From: Prevotella sp.
GTDB taxonomy: Bacteria > Bacteroidota > Bacteroidia > Bacteroidales > Bacteroidaceae
DNA length: 64,000 nt
NCBI GenBank assembly: GCA_022486815.1
Contig: JAKVJW010000002.1
Span: forward strand, 62,001-126,000
Direction of reading: 5' to 3'
The position numbers were made by a program, and so were the translations under genes. The notes under the pieces were generated by a model. It saw nothing but the letters and a program-made list of their open reading frames with translations. It was not told where the DNA came from and searched no databases. This document shows positions 43,945 to 51,925 of the stretch, in pieces (positions within the stretch are counted from its first letter, which is position 1; every line of letters begins with the position of its first letter).

Positions 43945-46326
43945 ATGGATGATCTTTGCAAGTTTATATTAGCAGCTTTCTGCAAATATCCTTTTATTTC
44001 AATATTAAAGGATCAAAGCAGAATTATGTGTCCGCGTTTAGCTATAAATGATGAAAAGATAAAAAAAGTCATTAATGACATGCATCCCGAACTCTCCAAA
44101 GAGACATCTGCACATATCGTAAGACTATTTCATGATGAATGGTGTAAAAGAATTGATGGCTATGAAAATATCATATTTGTGCTTTACCGCTTTGCTCATT
44201 CTACTCTTCGGATGAAAGGTAATGCTCCAGTGGTGAAGTTTGATAAGTTATTTCACTGGCGGGAATTGGTGATGTCTCTTGATGAGGATATGTTTGTCTG
44301 TGCATTGCTGGCGCATAATGATAATTATATGGTAAATCGTAATGACTTTAATTGGGACATGGTGTTACGATCCGATGATGTAGATATAGGTTATCTGCAA
44401 CAGCAAGGGCTATATGAGCTCCACAGCCATTTCAAAGCTACAGGTTATAATTCCAAGGTTTCTTGGCTTTATCTGATGAATCATATCGTCTCAAGAAAAT
44501 TTTTTAAAGATGCAGAAGATGGTTTATATGACGCATATATTGAAGCGGTAGCTATTCGAATAGAATTATTTCGCACTTATATATTAAAAATATCTCCGAC
44601 TCCTTTGGATAAGGCTATCAGGCTGTCAACATGGGGTGAGAACAGTCTTTTGCGTAGTACTGTTACTGGCCTAAGAAGAAGCAATAACATAGATTATGCC
44701 ATTACCGACAATGATCCTATGGAAACAGAGAAATATTCGGTGATGAGAGGGGAGCGTAGACTTCTTTATCTTGCGATGAGAACAGCTATGCAGAATGGGG
44801 AGAATGCTGACATCACTTCTTATTATCTTTATAAATATCTGCTGGCAAAAAATAAAATACGTAATTTCTTTATTCAAACAAATGAAAAGATCGGGTTGAG
44901 CAATTTTCAGTCTTTTGACAGAAGAAAGGAATACTTGTTTTGGGGGAACAGAAATTATCTTTCTCTCCGTCATGATATCATTTATTATGAAAGTATGCGG
45001 CATCATATTATTTATCTGGAGACCAGAATCACTCCAAGTGAAAATGTAAAGTCTTTGGATATTAAGGCAAAGGACTGCTGCCCTGGAAAAGATCAAAAAG
45101 TAAATACTCATCTGATCGTTCATTTTATAAAAAGTAAGGAAGAAAAATTACCTCACCTCAGAATCCTTAATTACCGATGTTATAAAGTCAGGCAAAATAT
45201 AAAAAGACAGGCTTTTACTTTAGTACATTATTTAAAATCAGACTCTTTTAAATTTGAATGCCCGATTATAGGTATTGACGCGGCTGGAAATGAGTTGAAG
45301 GCTTCTCCAGAAGTCTTTGCCCAAGTCTTTCGTTATATCAGGTATTGTTGTCCGAATATAGGCCTTACATACCATGCAGGTGAGGATTTCTATGATCTTA
45401 TTGATGGCATGAGGTCCATAGATGAGGCTATACTATATATGCAGATGCGGCATGGTGACAGGATAGGCCATGCACTGGCTGCGGGAATAGATGCTGAAAG
45501 ATTTTATAAAGAGCGGCAACGAAATATCATTATCCCAAAGCAAGTGCTTATAGATAATATTGTATGGTTTTACTTTCATGCCAGTATTGCCGATATATCA
45601 TTTCCTTCGGCTTTGGATTTAGCTTTAAAGGAGAAGTTCCATATACTGGCTAGAGAATTAGGTTATTGTCACGAAGATAAGGGTATAAGCATGGATGATT
45701 ATTATCACAGTATGCTGTTGCGTGGTGACAATCCAGAGACTCTTGGAAAACAAAGTTCTGAATTTTCATCTTCATGGAGATATTGTGATCAGGTTAAGGA
45801 TGATAATATACTCTATAATTGTCACAAAAACGACAATGTTACATTAGATGATTGTCGTAAAGACAATCAGGTTATAAAGTTAGTCAAAACCTATTATTAT
45901 GATTATGATGTACGCGTAAATGGAGAAAAAGTTGAAGAATTTCATATCACTCAGGAATATGTGAATGTAGTGAAAAAGCTACAGGACTGGATGATTGACA
46001 AGATGGATGAAATGCAATTGTGTGTAGAATGTTGTCCTACTTCCAACTTTAAGATTGGAAAGTTGGGGCAATATGATTATCATCCTATTTTCCGTTTTAA
46101 TACTGTGGATTCCAGGCACCAGTTGCCTGTAACTATTAATACAGATGATCAGGGTATCTTCAGTACATCATTAGATGTAGAATATGCTCTTGTGTCTCTG
46201 GCGATGCAAAAGATGAAGGATGCAGAAGGAAAGCCTTGCTTTTCACGGGCACAGGTTGAGAATTGGATAACCAGAATATATACTAATTCTAAGAAGTTCA
46301 GCATGGTTCAATTGGATGAAGATTAA
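43945..46326 (+). CDS. rdrB: RADAR adenosine deaminase RdrB
   Basis: 793 residues, matching RdrB in size. Adenosine-deaminase fold with a complete metal and catalytic set: HSH (160-162), HAGE (His477, Glu480), HGDRIGH (503-508) and TDDQGIF (Asp734-735). RdrB forms large shells and deaminates adenosine or ATP to inosine or ITP during infection; earlier work proposed RNA editing. The long insertions compared with ordinary adenosine deaminase are typical of RdrB. It directly follows rdrA. Confidence 0.92.
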   Translation: MDDLCKFILAAFCKYPFISILKDQSRIMCPRLAINDEKIKKVINDMHPELSKETSAHIVRLFHDEWCKRIDGYENIIFVLYRFAHSTLRMKGNAPVVKFDKLFHWRELVMSLDEDMFVCALLAHNDNYMVNRNDFNWDMVLRSDDVDIGYLQQQGLYELHSHFKATGYNSKVSWLYLMNHIVSRKFFKDAEDGLYDAYIEAVAIRIELFRTYILKISPTPLDKAIRLSTWGENSLLRSTVTGLRRSNNIDYAITDNDPMETEKYSVMRGERRLLYLAMRTAMQNGENADITSYYLYKYLLAKNKIRNFFIQTNEKIGLSNFQSFDRRKEYLFWGNRNYLSLRHDIIYYESMRHHIIYLETRITPSENVKSLDIKAKDCCPGKDQKVNTHLIVHFIKSKEEKLPHLRILNYRCYKVRQNIKRQAFTLVHYLKSDSFKFECPIIGIDAAGNELKASPEVFAQVFRYIRYCCPNIGLTYHAGEDFYDLIDGMRSIDEAILYMQMRHGDRIGHALAAGIDAERFYKERQRNIIIPKQVLIDNIVWFYFHASIADISFPSALDLALKEKFHILARELGYCHEDKGISMDDYYHSMLLRGDNPETLGKQSSEFSSSWRYCDQVKDDNILYNCHKNDNVTLDDCRKDNQVIKLVKTYYYDYDVRVNGEKVEEFHITQEYVNVVKKLQDWMIDKMDEMQLCVECCPTSNFKIGKLGQYDYHPIFRFNTVDSRHQLPVTINTDDQGIFSTSLDVEYALVSLAMQKMKDAEGKPCFSRAQVENWITRIYTNSKKFSMVQLDED

Positions 46327-46347
46327 TTTAACAAACAAGATAGTTAA

Positions 46348-46644
46348 GTAATATTATTACCAAAAAGACTTTTTAAAGAGGACTCATATTTTAAATATGA
46401 TGTTGAAACCGAGATTGTCCGCATCAAAGTAAGTAAGCATCAAGCTAACGATATCCATGACCTAAAGTTGCATAATTCACAAATAAAAATAGAATGCAAT
46501 GACGAATATAGCCTTTTTAAACTCTGCATCCGTCCAACTTTCGATTTTCAACAAGAGATTGACAATAATGATAGGGATATTAAGGTTTTAAGTCCTATAT
46601 TGCTTTACAAAGAAATAGCGAATAAAACAAAAAGAATGATATAA
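46348..46644 (+). pseudogene. WYL-domain regulator, C-terminal fragment
   Basis: 98 codons open from a stop, no start. It reads FKYDVETEIVRIKVSKHQ, then ECNDEYSLFKLCIRPTFDF and DIKVLSPILLYKEIANK, the pattern of the C-terminal extension of WYL-domain proteins (F.l.l.vr.n.el...i.....vkVLsP..l...i). Only the tail is left, cut after rdrB. Its last codons are also found at 39625, before the nuclease copy, so a WYL gene once preceded the nuclease gene. Confidence 0.65.
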
Positions 46645-46654
46645 AATTTATTTT

Positions 46655-47893
46655 ATGGAACCAAACAATGTGTTAACAAAACTTCTTGTAGAAGTGGGCA
46701 AGGTACATCTACAGGAAGAACAGAAACGTCTGGATTTCAAAATTCAGGGGAAGTATTTTAATGTTTTTGACGTTTTACAATTGTCAAGAAATGAAGTACG
46801 TCTCCATTCCGCTTTTATTGCAGAGCTTCTTAATCCATTAGGGAGTCATGGATTAGGTGACAAATTCCTCAAGGCTTTCGTTGAAACCATTTTTGGTTAT
46901 AGAGACCAAAAGTTCTCCAGCAATAATTTTATAAAAGAATTTGATACAAAATCTGCAACGGTTGAGACAGAACATTATATAGGTTCAATTAGCAAAAAGG
47001 GAGATGAAGGAGGCAGAATCGATATTCTTATTAAAGACGCAAAGAACAATGCGATTATTATAGAGAATAAGATTGATGCCTGTGACCAGCCTAACCAACT
47101 TATCAGATACAGGGATTATGCAGAAGAAAAATTGCGGAACTATAAGTTGCTGTATCTTACAAAATACGGCAGTGCTGCCAGTGAAGACTCTGCAGGAAAA
47201 GATGCACAATATTATATTCCTATTAGCTATCGACAGGATATTTTTGGCTGGTTGAATAAGTGTATCAGCATAAGTGCAATGATACCAACGGTCAGGGAGA
47301 CTATTTATCAATATATTATTAACTTAAAAGAAATTTTGAATATTATGGATGAAGAAAATGGAAATAAAATCTTGAACATTGCTACGGATGAGAAATACCT
47401 GAATGCAACTCTTGATATAATCAATAATAAGGATGAAATAAAAGCTCAAATAAGAAGGAATTTCATGCAAGAGTTAGATAAAGAAGCTAGAAAATATGGT
47501 TTGGAATTAGATAAAAATGGTGGTGAATTTGAAAAAATAGTTTATTTAAATGAATCTTATATTTATTTTCTAGATAAGAAATCCAAATATAACAAATGGG
47601 TTTTTTGTATAGGCTGTGATAAATATAAACATAATAAATCTAGGGAACTTTTTTATGGAATTTCTACTTACAACCGTGATGATGAAAATAATATTACTTG
47701 CGAGCATCAGGTTTACGAAGAAAAACCGGAACATTGTTGGCCTTTAGGTTATTCATACATTCACGGATCAGATGATTTGTCTAATTGGGAGGTAAATAAA
47801 GTTAAAATTATAGACAAATTAACTACAGAATTTAGAGACACAGAAGAACATATTAAGGAAGTAGAAGCAGAAGAAAAGAAATGTATTCCATAA
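46655..47893 (+). CDS. PD-(D/E)XK nuclease superfamily protein
   Basis: 412 residues. The N-terminal two thirds match the PDDEXK_4-type family: NVFDVLQLSRNEVRLHSAFI, AELLNPLGSHG, then the catalytic core GGRIDILIKD (Asp123) and IIIENKIDACDQPNQL (Glu137, Lys139). The C-terminal third (FMQELDKEARKYGLELD...) is a separate helix-beta domain of unknown role. Proteins of this type are common as orphan genes in defence islands. A deleted copy lies on the other side of RADAR. Confidence 0.85.
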   Translation: MEPNNVLTKLLVEVGKVHLQEEQKRLDFKIQGKYFNVFDVLQLSRNEVRLHSAFIAELLNPLGSHGLGDKFLKAFVETIFGYRDQKFSSNNFIKEFDTKSATVETEHYIGSISKKGDEGGRIDILIKDAKNNAIIIENKIDACDQPNQLIRYRDYAEEKLRNYKLLYLTKYGSAASEDSAGKDAQYYIPISYRQDIFGWLNKCISISAMIPTVRETIYQYIINLKEILNIMDEENGNKILNIATDEKYLNATLDIINNKDEIKAQIRRNFMQELDKEARKYGLELDKNGGEFEKIVYLNESYIYFLDKKSKYNKWVFCIGCDKYKHNKSRELFYGISTYNRDDENNITCEHQVYEEKPEHCWPLGYSYIHGSDDLSNWEVNKVKIIDKLTTEFRDTEEHIKEVEAEEKKCIP

Positions 47894-47978
47894 TTATGAC
47901 ACTCCCGTATATTATAATAAACCAACAAATAAAAATTATGGCATTTCTCCTTTTGTGAATTTCCAATTTATTCTTTCA

Positions 47979-48004
47979 TTAATCAGGAAAAGTGACTATC
48001 TTTG
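47979..48004 (+). promoter_or_regulatory. Extended promoter module, copy B
   Basis: TTAATCAGGAA (47979-47989) and TATCTTTG at 47997-48004. It drives the outer membrane protein gene at 48147 through a leader that holds a signal-peptide remnant. Confidence 0.6.
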
Positions 48005-48031
48005 CAAATAATAACATAATCTAAACTCTTA

Positions 48032-48150
48032 ATGAAAAAGTCCTTATCGTAATAGTTATATTGGCATGTATAGCTAACTCAGTTGTTGGGCAAGAGGGAA
48101 AGGTGCGTTTAATTTGCAATGTAATTTTTAATAAAAATAGTAAATCATGA
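48032..48150 (+). pseudogene. Frameshifted secreted-protein remnant
   Basis: ATG 48032 gives only six codons, but the frame from 48040 reads VLIVIVILACIANSVVGQE, a clear signal peptide, and ends at the ATGA overlapping the next gene start. A single-base shift separates start and signal. A related remnant is at 50220. Confidence 0.5.
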
Positions 48151-48764
48151 AGAAAAATTTAATTATCGTATGCCTTTTGCTTGCATCTGTAAGTACATTC
48201 GCACAACATGTTGTCGGCTCTTTCAACATTCAACCTAAAATAGGCCTCAACGTTGCAACCATGACCAACTCTGATGGAGGGGATTCACGTATAGGATTTG
48301 TCGGAGGAGCAGAGTTTGAATACCAGGCTACTCCTATCTTTTCTCTTACCGCTGGTGCTTTATACTCCCAGCAGGGGATCAAGTCTAAAGATGATGAAGT
48401 AACAGGGACTATCAAAATGGACTATGTGAATGTACCTATCCTGGCCAATATCTATGTTGCAAAAGGATTAGCCTTGAAGGTAGGTATACAACCTGGATTT
48501 CTGATGAATGATAAAGTAAAAGTAGAAGCTGATGGGGTATCTGCAGAAATTGACCTTAAAAAGGCATTGCGTGAAGAAGGTATGGACGATGCTGATGTGA
48601 AGGATATTGATTTTTCAATACCTGTAGGTATATCGTATGAATATCACCAGTTCCAACTTGATGCAAGATACAATTTTGGCGTGACGAAGGCAATTACCGG
48701 TGACGGAGAGTCTACAAAAAATAGTGTGTTCCAGATTACACTGGGCTACAAGTTTGAGCTCTAA
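48147..48764 (+). CDS. Outer membrane beta-barrel (porin family) protein
   Basis: 205 residues with signal peptide MKKNLIIVCLLLASVSTFAQ and an eight-stranded OmpA/OmpX-like barrel of the OMP_b-brl_2 type: PKIGLNVATMTNS, VGGAEFEYQATPIFSLTAGA, alternating strands, final FQITLGYKFEL. Usually a small outer membrane protein of unknown role. Its first 20 codons are duplicated at 50326. A 13-bp hairpin ends the transcript. Confidence 0.9.
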   Translation: MKKNLIIVCLLLASVSTFAQHVVGSFNIQPKIGLNVATMTNSDGGDSRIGFVGGAEFEYQATPIFSLTAGALYSQQGIKSKDDEVTGTIKMDYVNVPILANIYVAKGLALKVGIQPGFLMNDKVKVEADGVSAEIDLKKALREEGMDDADVKDIDFSIPVGISYEYHQFQLDARYNFGVTKAITGDGESTKNSVFQITLGYKFEL

Positions 48765-48770
48765 TTTCTA

Positions 48771-48801
48771 AGAAGGAGGTGTTGGAACACCTCCTTCTTT
48801 T
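48771..48801 (+). terminator. Terminator of the outer membrane protein gene
   Basis: AGAAGGAGGTG pairs with CACCTCCTTCT around a TTGGAA loop, followed by TTTTG. Confidence 0.85.
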
Positions 48802-48856
48802 GTGATATGATTTCTGAAAGTAAGATAATCATAGAGCATAGCATTTGTCAATAAGT

Positions 48857-49897
48857 TTAAAAAAGGAAAATAAACGGTTTACTGTTTTTTAGATTTTTCA
48901 CAGCATCTCCAACATAAACTTCGCCGTTCGCCAAAGATAACTTTTTTATAGAAGCAGTAGGACGAAAATTAATCTCCTTTAAATTAAGCCAAAATAAATT
49001 AGGAGTTAAAGTCGATTCAAAATAATAAACTTTATTCTTTTCATCTGAAACCGTACGCCAGCGAGTAGAGGAAATATTAGGTTTATCAGGTGTACTAAAC
49101 CCAAACGGAACAGAAACACTTCGCATTACGCTCAGGACACTCATTACAGCTATTTTCGGATCATCGGTTTTCGGAATAGAATTAACATATAAGGAGGCAC
49201 GTACAAATCTATCCGCAGCCCGATTAGTGCCGGGCAGCATTTGCAATCCTCCGACTTCCTTCCAATAATCATTAATAGCTAACTGATCATCATAACGAGG
49301 AGAATTGGTCATCACCTGAAATTCCTTACCTTCATGTATACTCAATTTCCCGTCTAGATATTCCAATATTGCAGAATTACCTGTAGTATCAGTAATCGCC
49401 CAATGAAATGTTGATTCCTGTCCATTCGGTAAATTAGGAGCATCAATCTGGAATTTTTCTTTTTTAAATTCCTCCACGGCCTCATGGACTGTTGCAAAAT
49501 TATCAAGTATATACTGAGTCAAAATACTTGCTCCCATTACCGGTCTGGTATCACCGGGACGATTATAAACCGTTTCTTTCAGATAAAGTAAACTCGCTAC
49601 CAGACCTTTCTCATTCATTCCATCGCAAGTTCCTATATCATAACCAGCTGTAATAACACTACCATACTTAGAAATCCAATTTATGGTTTTACCTTTATTG
49701 TATCCTGCGCGTTTGATACCTCTTGGAAAAACATAAATATTTGATTTAAGATCCTCATTCCAGTCCATGTTACGACCTGTTATTACCATACTATCAGGGC
49801 CAAGATATACAGCACGTGTACAAGCTTTAACCGACTGTGAATTCATAGCAAAGACCGCAGTTAATAAAACCGCAGCACTCATCATTTTCTTTTTCAT
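48857..49897 (-). CDS. Exported linear amide C-N hydrolase (choloylglycine hydrolase family)
   Basis: 346 residues from ATG 49897 (MKKKMMSAAVLLTAVFAMNS), signal peptide ending KA-C. Signal cleavage would expose Cys26 (CTRAVYLG), the N-terminal nucleophile of Ntn hydrolases. Other family residues: GRNMDW (Arg, Asp), CDGMNEKGL, NSPRYDDQ. The family includes bile salt hydrolases and penicillin V acylases; the true substrate is not readable here. Periplasmic or surface. The AT-rich 49898-50219 region upstream has no gene and no clear promoter. Confidence 0.9.
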   Translation of the reverse strand: MKKKMMSAAVLLTAVFAMNSQSVKACTRAVYLGPDSMVITGRNMDWNEDLKSNIYVFPRGIKRAGYNKGKTINWISKYGSVITAGYDIGTCDGMNEKGLVASLLYLKETVYNRPGDTRPVMGASILTQYILDNFATVHEAVEEFKKEKFQIDAPNLPNGQESTFHWAITDTTGNSAILEYLDGKLSIHEGKEFQVMTNSPRYDDQLAINDYWKEVGGLQMLPGTNRAADRFVRASLYVNSIPKTDDPKIAVMSVLSVMRSVSVPFGFSTPDKPNISSTRWRTVSDEKNKVYYFESTLTPNLFWLNLKEINFRPTASIKKLSLANGEVYVGDAVKNLKNSKPFIFLF

Positions 49898-50141
49898 AAG
49901 CGTATTAAAATTAAATTGTACATTATAGAAAAACAAAATCACAGATCTACAAAAAATATTATTTATTACATGGAAATTATTAAAAACGAACTAACTATAT
50001 AAAATATCAATCCTTACTTTGACCAAAATAAACAACTAAAATAAGATCAAGTTCTCGTTTTATAAAAAAATATATAATCCGTTGGCGGTATTAAATTCAT
50101 TAAATAATAATGAAAAATACATAGAAAAAGTATTCTAATAG

Positions 50142-50219
50142 CAAAAATAAGCCTTTTCTTTAAATAAGTTTTATAAATTAATTTGTTTTAGTGTTATTTA
50201 ACTTATTACGTAGATAAGT
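50142..50219 (+). repeat. Direct repeat left of the SAP-domain gene
   Basis: About 78 bases (CAAAAATAAGCCTTTTCTT... to TAGATAAGT) similar to 51149-51226, one on each side of the SAP-domain gene. Confidence 0.6.
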
Positions 50220-50388
50220 CCTTATCGCAACAGTCAGGTTGGCATGTATAGCCAACTCAGTTGTTGGGCAAGAGGAGAAAGGTGCGTTTAATTTGCAATG
50301 TAATCTTTAATAAAAACAGAAAATCATGAAGAAAAATTTAATTATAGTATGCCTGTTGCTTGCGTCTGTAAGTACATTCGCACTATAG
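50220..50388 (+). pseudogene. Truncated copy of the outer membrane protein gene start
   Basis: 50220-50388 repeats 48041-48209 closely. It contains the signal-peptide remnant (LACIANSVVGQE) and then ATG 50326 with MKKNLIIVCLLLASVSTFA before a stop at 50386. Only the signal peptide of the barrel protein survives. Confidence 0.85.
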
Positions 50389-50478
50389 TGTTATTCTCAT
50401 TCATCATAAAAATACGGATATGAGACTAACGGATATTGTTTGATAATAAGCTTGAAGGGTAGGTTAATAACAGTTTAT

Positions 50479-51093
50479 TCAGGTTAAATCCTTTATTTCG
50501 TTATAGTTATCTTCTACCAGTTTCCTTTTGTATACCTTCCTGTCCGTAGATTCTCTTACAATCTTCCATAAAACAGCAGCGACTTCCAGTTTATTTCTGA
50601 ATACGGCATTTCGTTTATCAGCGCAGAAGTCTTTTAAAAATTGATTCCACTGGCAGGATGAATGATTATATTTTGCATATTCTGCCTTACCTTGCTTTAT
50701 GTCCAACAGATCACGCAATGTAAAAGACATATCATTTGTCTGTCTAACTTTCCTGACCGTTGCAACCATATCTGCATTGAATTTGAAGTTCACAATGCCA
50801 GTTTGGCTGGAGAAGAAATCACGGAACCGCTGGTTAAATACAAAACTGCAACTTAACAATCCGGTATCCAATGTCAGATGTCTGACATTGCATTTGATCC
50901 GTCTCTGAGGAACGTTTCCCTTAATGATATTGCCATCGAAGTAGGCTTTGATATTCTGACAGAGTTCTGCCTTGTTGCCGTAATGATAAATACCCTTTGA
51001 CCTGCATATACGGACCAATTCTTCTCTATACCAATAGAATCTGTCAAATTCCTGGTAAGTATTGATTTTGTCAAAGTCCGGTCGCTGACCCAT
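50479..51093 (-). CDS. SAP domain protein (DUF6434-like)
   Basis: 204 residues. The N-terminal part (about 10-55) matches a SAP motif, a helix-linker-helix that binds DNA: EFDRFYWYREELVRICRSKG, YHYGNKAELCQNIKAYF. The rest, FRDFFSSQTGIVNFKFNADM and FLKDFCADKRNAVFRNKLEVAA, matches the DUF6434 type. Function unknown. The gene lies between two direct repeats and looks inserted. Confidence 0.7.
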   Translation of the reverse strand: MGQRPDFDKINTYQEFDRFYWYREELVRICRSKGIYHYGNKAELCQNIKAYFDGNIIKGNVPQRRIKCNVRHLTLDTGLLSCSFVFNQRFRDFFSSQTGIVNFKFNADMVATVRKVRQTNDMSFTLRDLLDIKQGKAEYAKYNHSSCQWNQFLKDFCADKRNAVFRNKLEVAAVLWKIVRESTDRKVYKRKLVEDNYNEIKDLT

Positions 51094-51148
51094 AGGGGAT
51101 AACTTGTTTATTATAGAATGGAAAACACCTAAAAGGAGTATTTCTTAT

Positions 51149-51226
51149 CAAAAATAAAGACTTTTCTCTAAATAAGTTTTATAGGATGTTTTCATTTATC
51201 ATTATTTAACTGATTCCATAGATAAA
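51149..51226 (+). repeat. Direct repeat right of the SAP-domain gene
   Basis: Counterpart of 50142-50219, about 70-80% identical by eye. Confidence 0.6.
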
Positions 51227-51381
51227 TAATTCATTTATTATGGAATAAACAGAGTGATAGTATGGAAAAACAAGGGAATATTTTATACAAACAGACCTGA
51301 CTACGATAGAAAATCAGGGCGCTTGCAGTCTGTTAATATAACTTAATTAATTGGCTTTTTGCTACTTTGTTCATTGTTTAG

Positions 51382-51413
51382 TTTGGTTTATGTTATAAAC
51401 TTCATTATCTTTG
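51382..51413 (+). promoter_or_regulatory. Promoter of the DUF2141-TonB receptor operon
   Basis: TTTG 51382-51385, 20-base spacer, TATCTTTG 51406-51413. A 15-bp palindrome GTTTATGTTATAAAC (51386-51400) fills the spacer. Confidence 0.85.
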
Positions 51414-51426
51414 CGATGTCATTAAG

Positions 51427-51452
51427 AAGTGCTGATCTCCAGCACTTTTTTT
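51427..51452 (+). terminator. Terminator directly after the promoter (attenuator-like)
   Basis: AAGTGCTG pairs with CAGCACTT (8 bp, ATCTC loop), followed by a run of seven T. It begins only about 9 bases after the expected transcript start. Confidence 0.75.
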
Positions 51453-51464
51453 AGAACATATTAA

Positions 51465-51479
51465 GTTTATAATATAAAC
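51465..51479 (+). promoter_or_regulatory. Second palindromic operator-like site
   Basis: GTTTATAATATAAAC, a perfect dyad with a one-base centre and the same arms as the site in the promoter spacer. The centres are 79 bp apart. Confidence 0.65.
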
Positions 51480-51534
51480 CTATTTATATAAGGGCTTAAA
51501 TATATAGCAGTAATAACGTTTAATATGAATTGAT

Positions 51535-51921
51535 ATGAAAAAAAGATTATTAATGATTGTCATTGCATTTACATGCATGACATTTGCCAATGCCAGGAAT
51601 GTAGTAGTGAAGTTGCAAGGGGTGAGAGACCAGAAAGGAAAGATCATGCTGATGGCCGAACGTAAAGTGAAAGACCCGCAAAAGACAAAGAGCAAACCTA
51701 TTCTGATGATGTGTGATGCGGTAAAGGGAGAAGTAGACGTGACATTAACCAATGTCGTTGACGGAGAATACTTGATTTCTGTCTTTCATGATGAGAACGG
51801 TAATAGACAGATGGATACCGACGAACAGGGCAGACCTCTGGAGGGATACGCCCGCAAGGCAGTTGTCCTGGATTCCAAGACCTCGGAAGTAAAAATGAAA
51901 ATGTATTATCCTTTATTTTAA
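51535..51921 (+). CDS. DUF2141 domain protein, exported
   Basis: 128 residues, signal peptide MKKRLLMIVIAFTCMTFANA, then a small beta-sandwich domain: NVVVKLQGVRDQKGKIMLMA, GEVDVTLTNVVDGEYLISVF, HDENGNRQMDTD. DUF2141 proteins are periplasmic or surface proteins of unknown function, often next to TonB-dependent receptors, as here (four bases before the receptor gene). Confidence 0.9.
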   Translation: MKKRLLMIVIAFTCMTFANARNVVVKLQGVRDQKGKIMLMAERKVKDPQKTKSKPILMMCDAVKGEVDVTLTNVVDGEYLISVFHDENGNRQMDTDEQGRPLEGYARKAVVLDSKTSEVKMKMYYPLF

Positions 51922-51925
51922 AAAT

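Larger units (their letters stand above)
46620..48052 (+). repeat. Right copy of the duplicated segment flanking RADAR
   Basis: Counterpart of 39625-40347, here without the 700-bp internal deletion. With the left copy it brackets the 6.3 kb that carry the IS66 remnant, dispersed repeat, rdrA, rdrB and WYL fragment. Confidence 0.9.
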
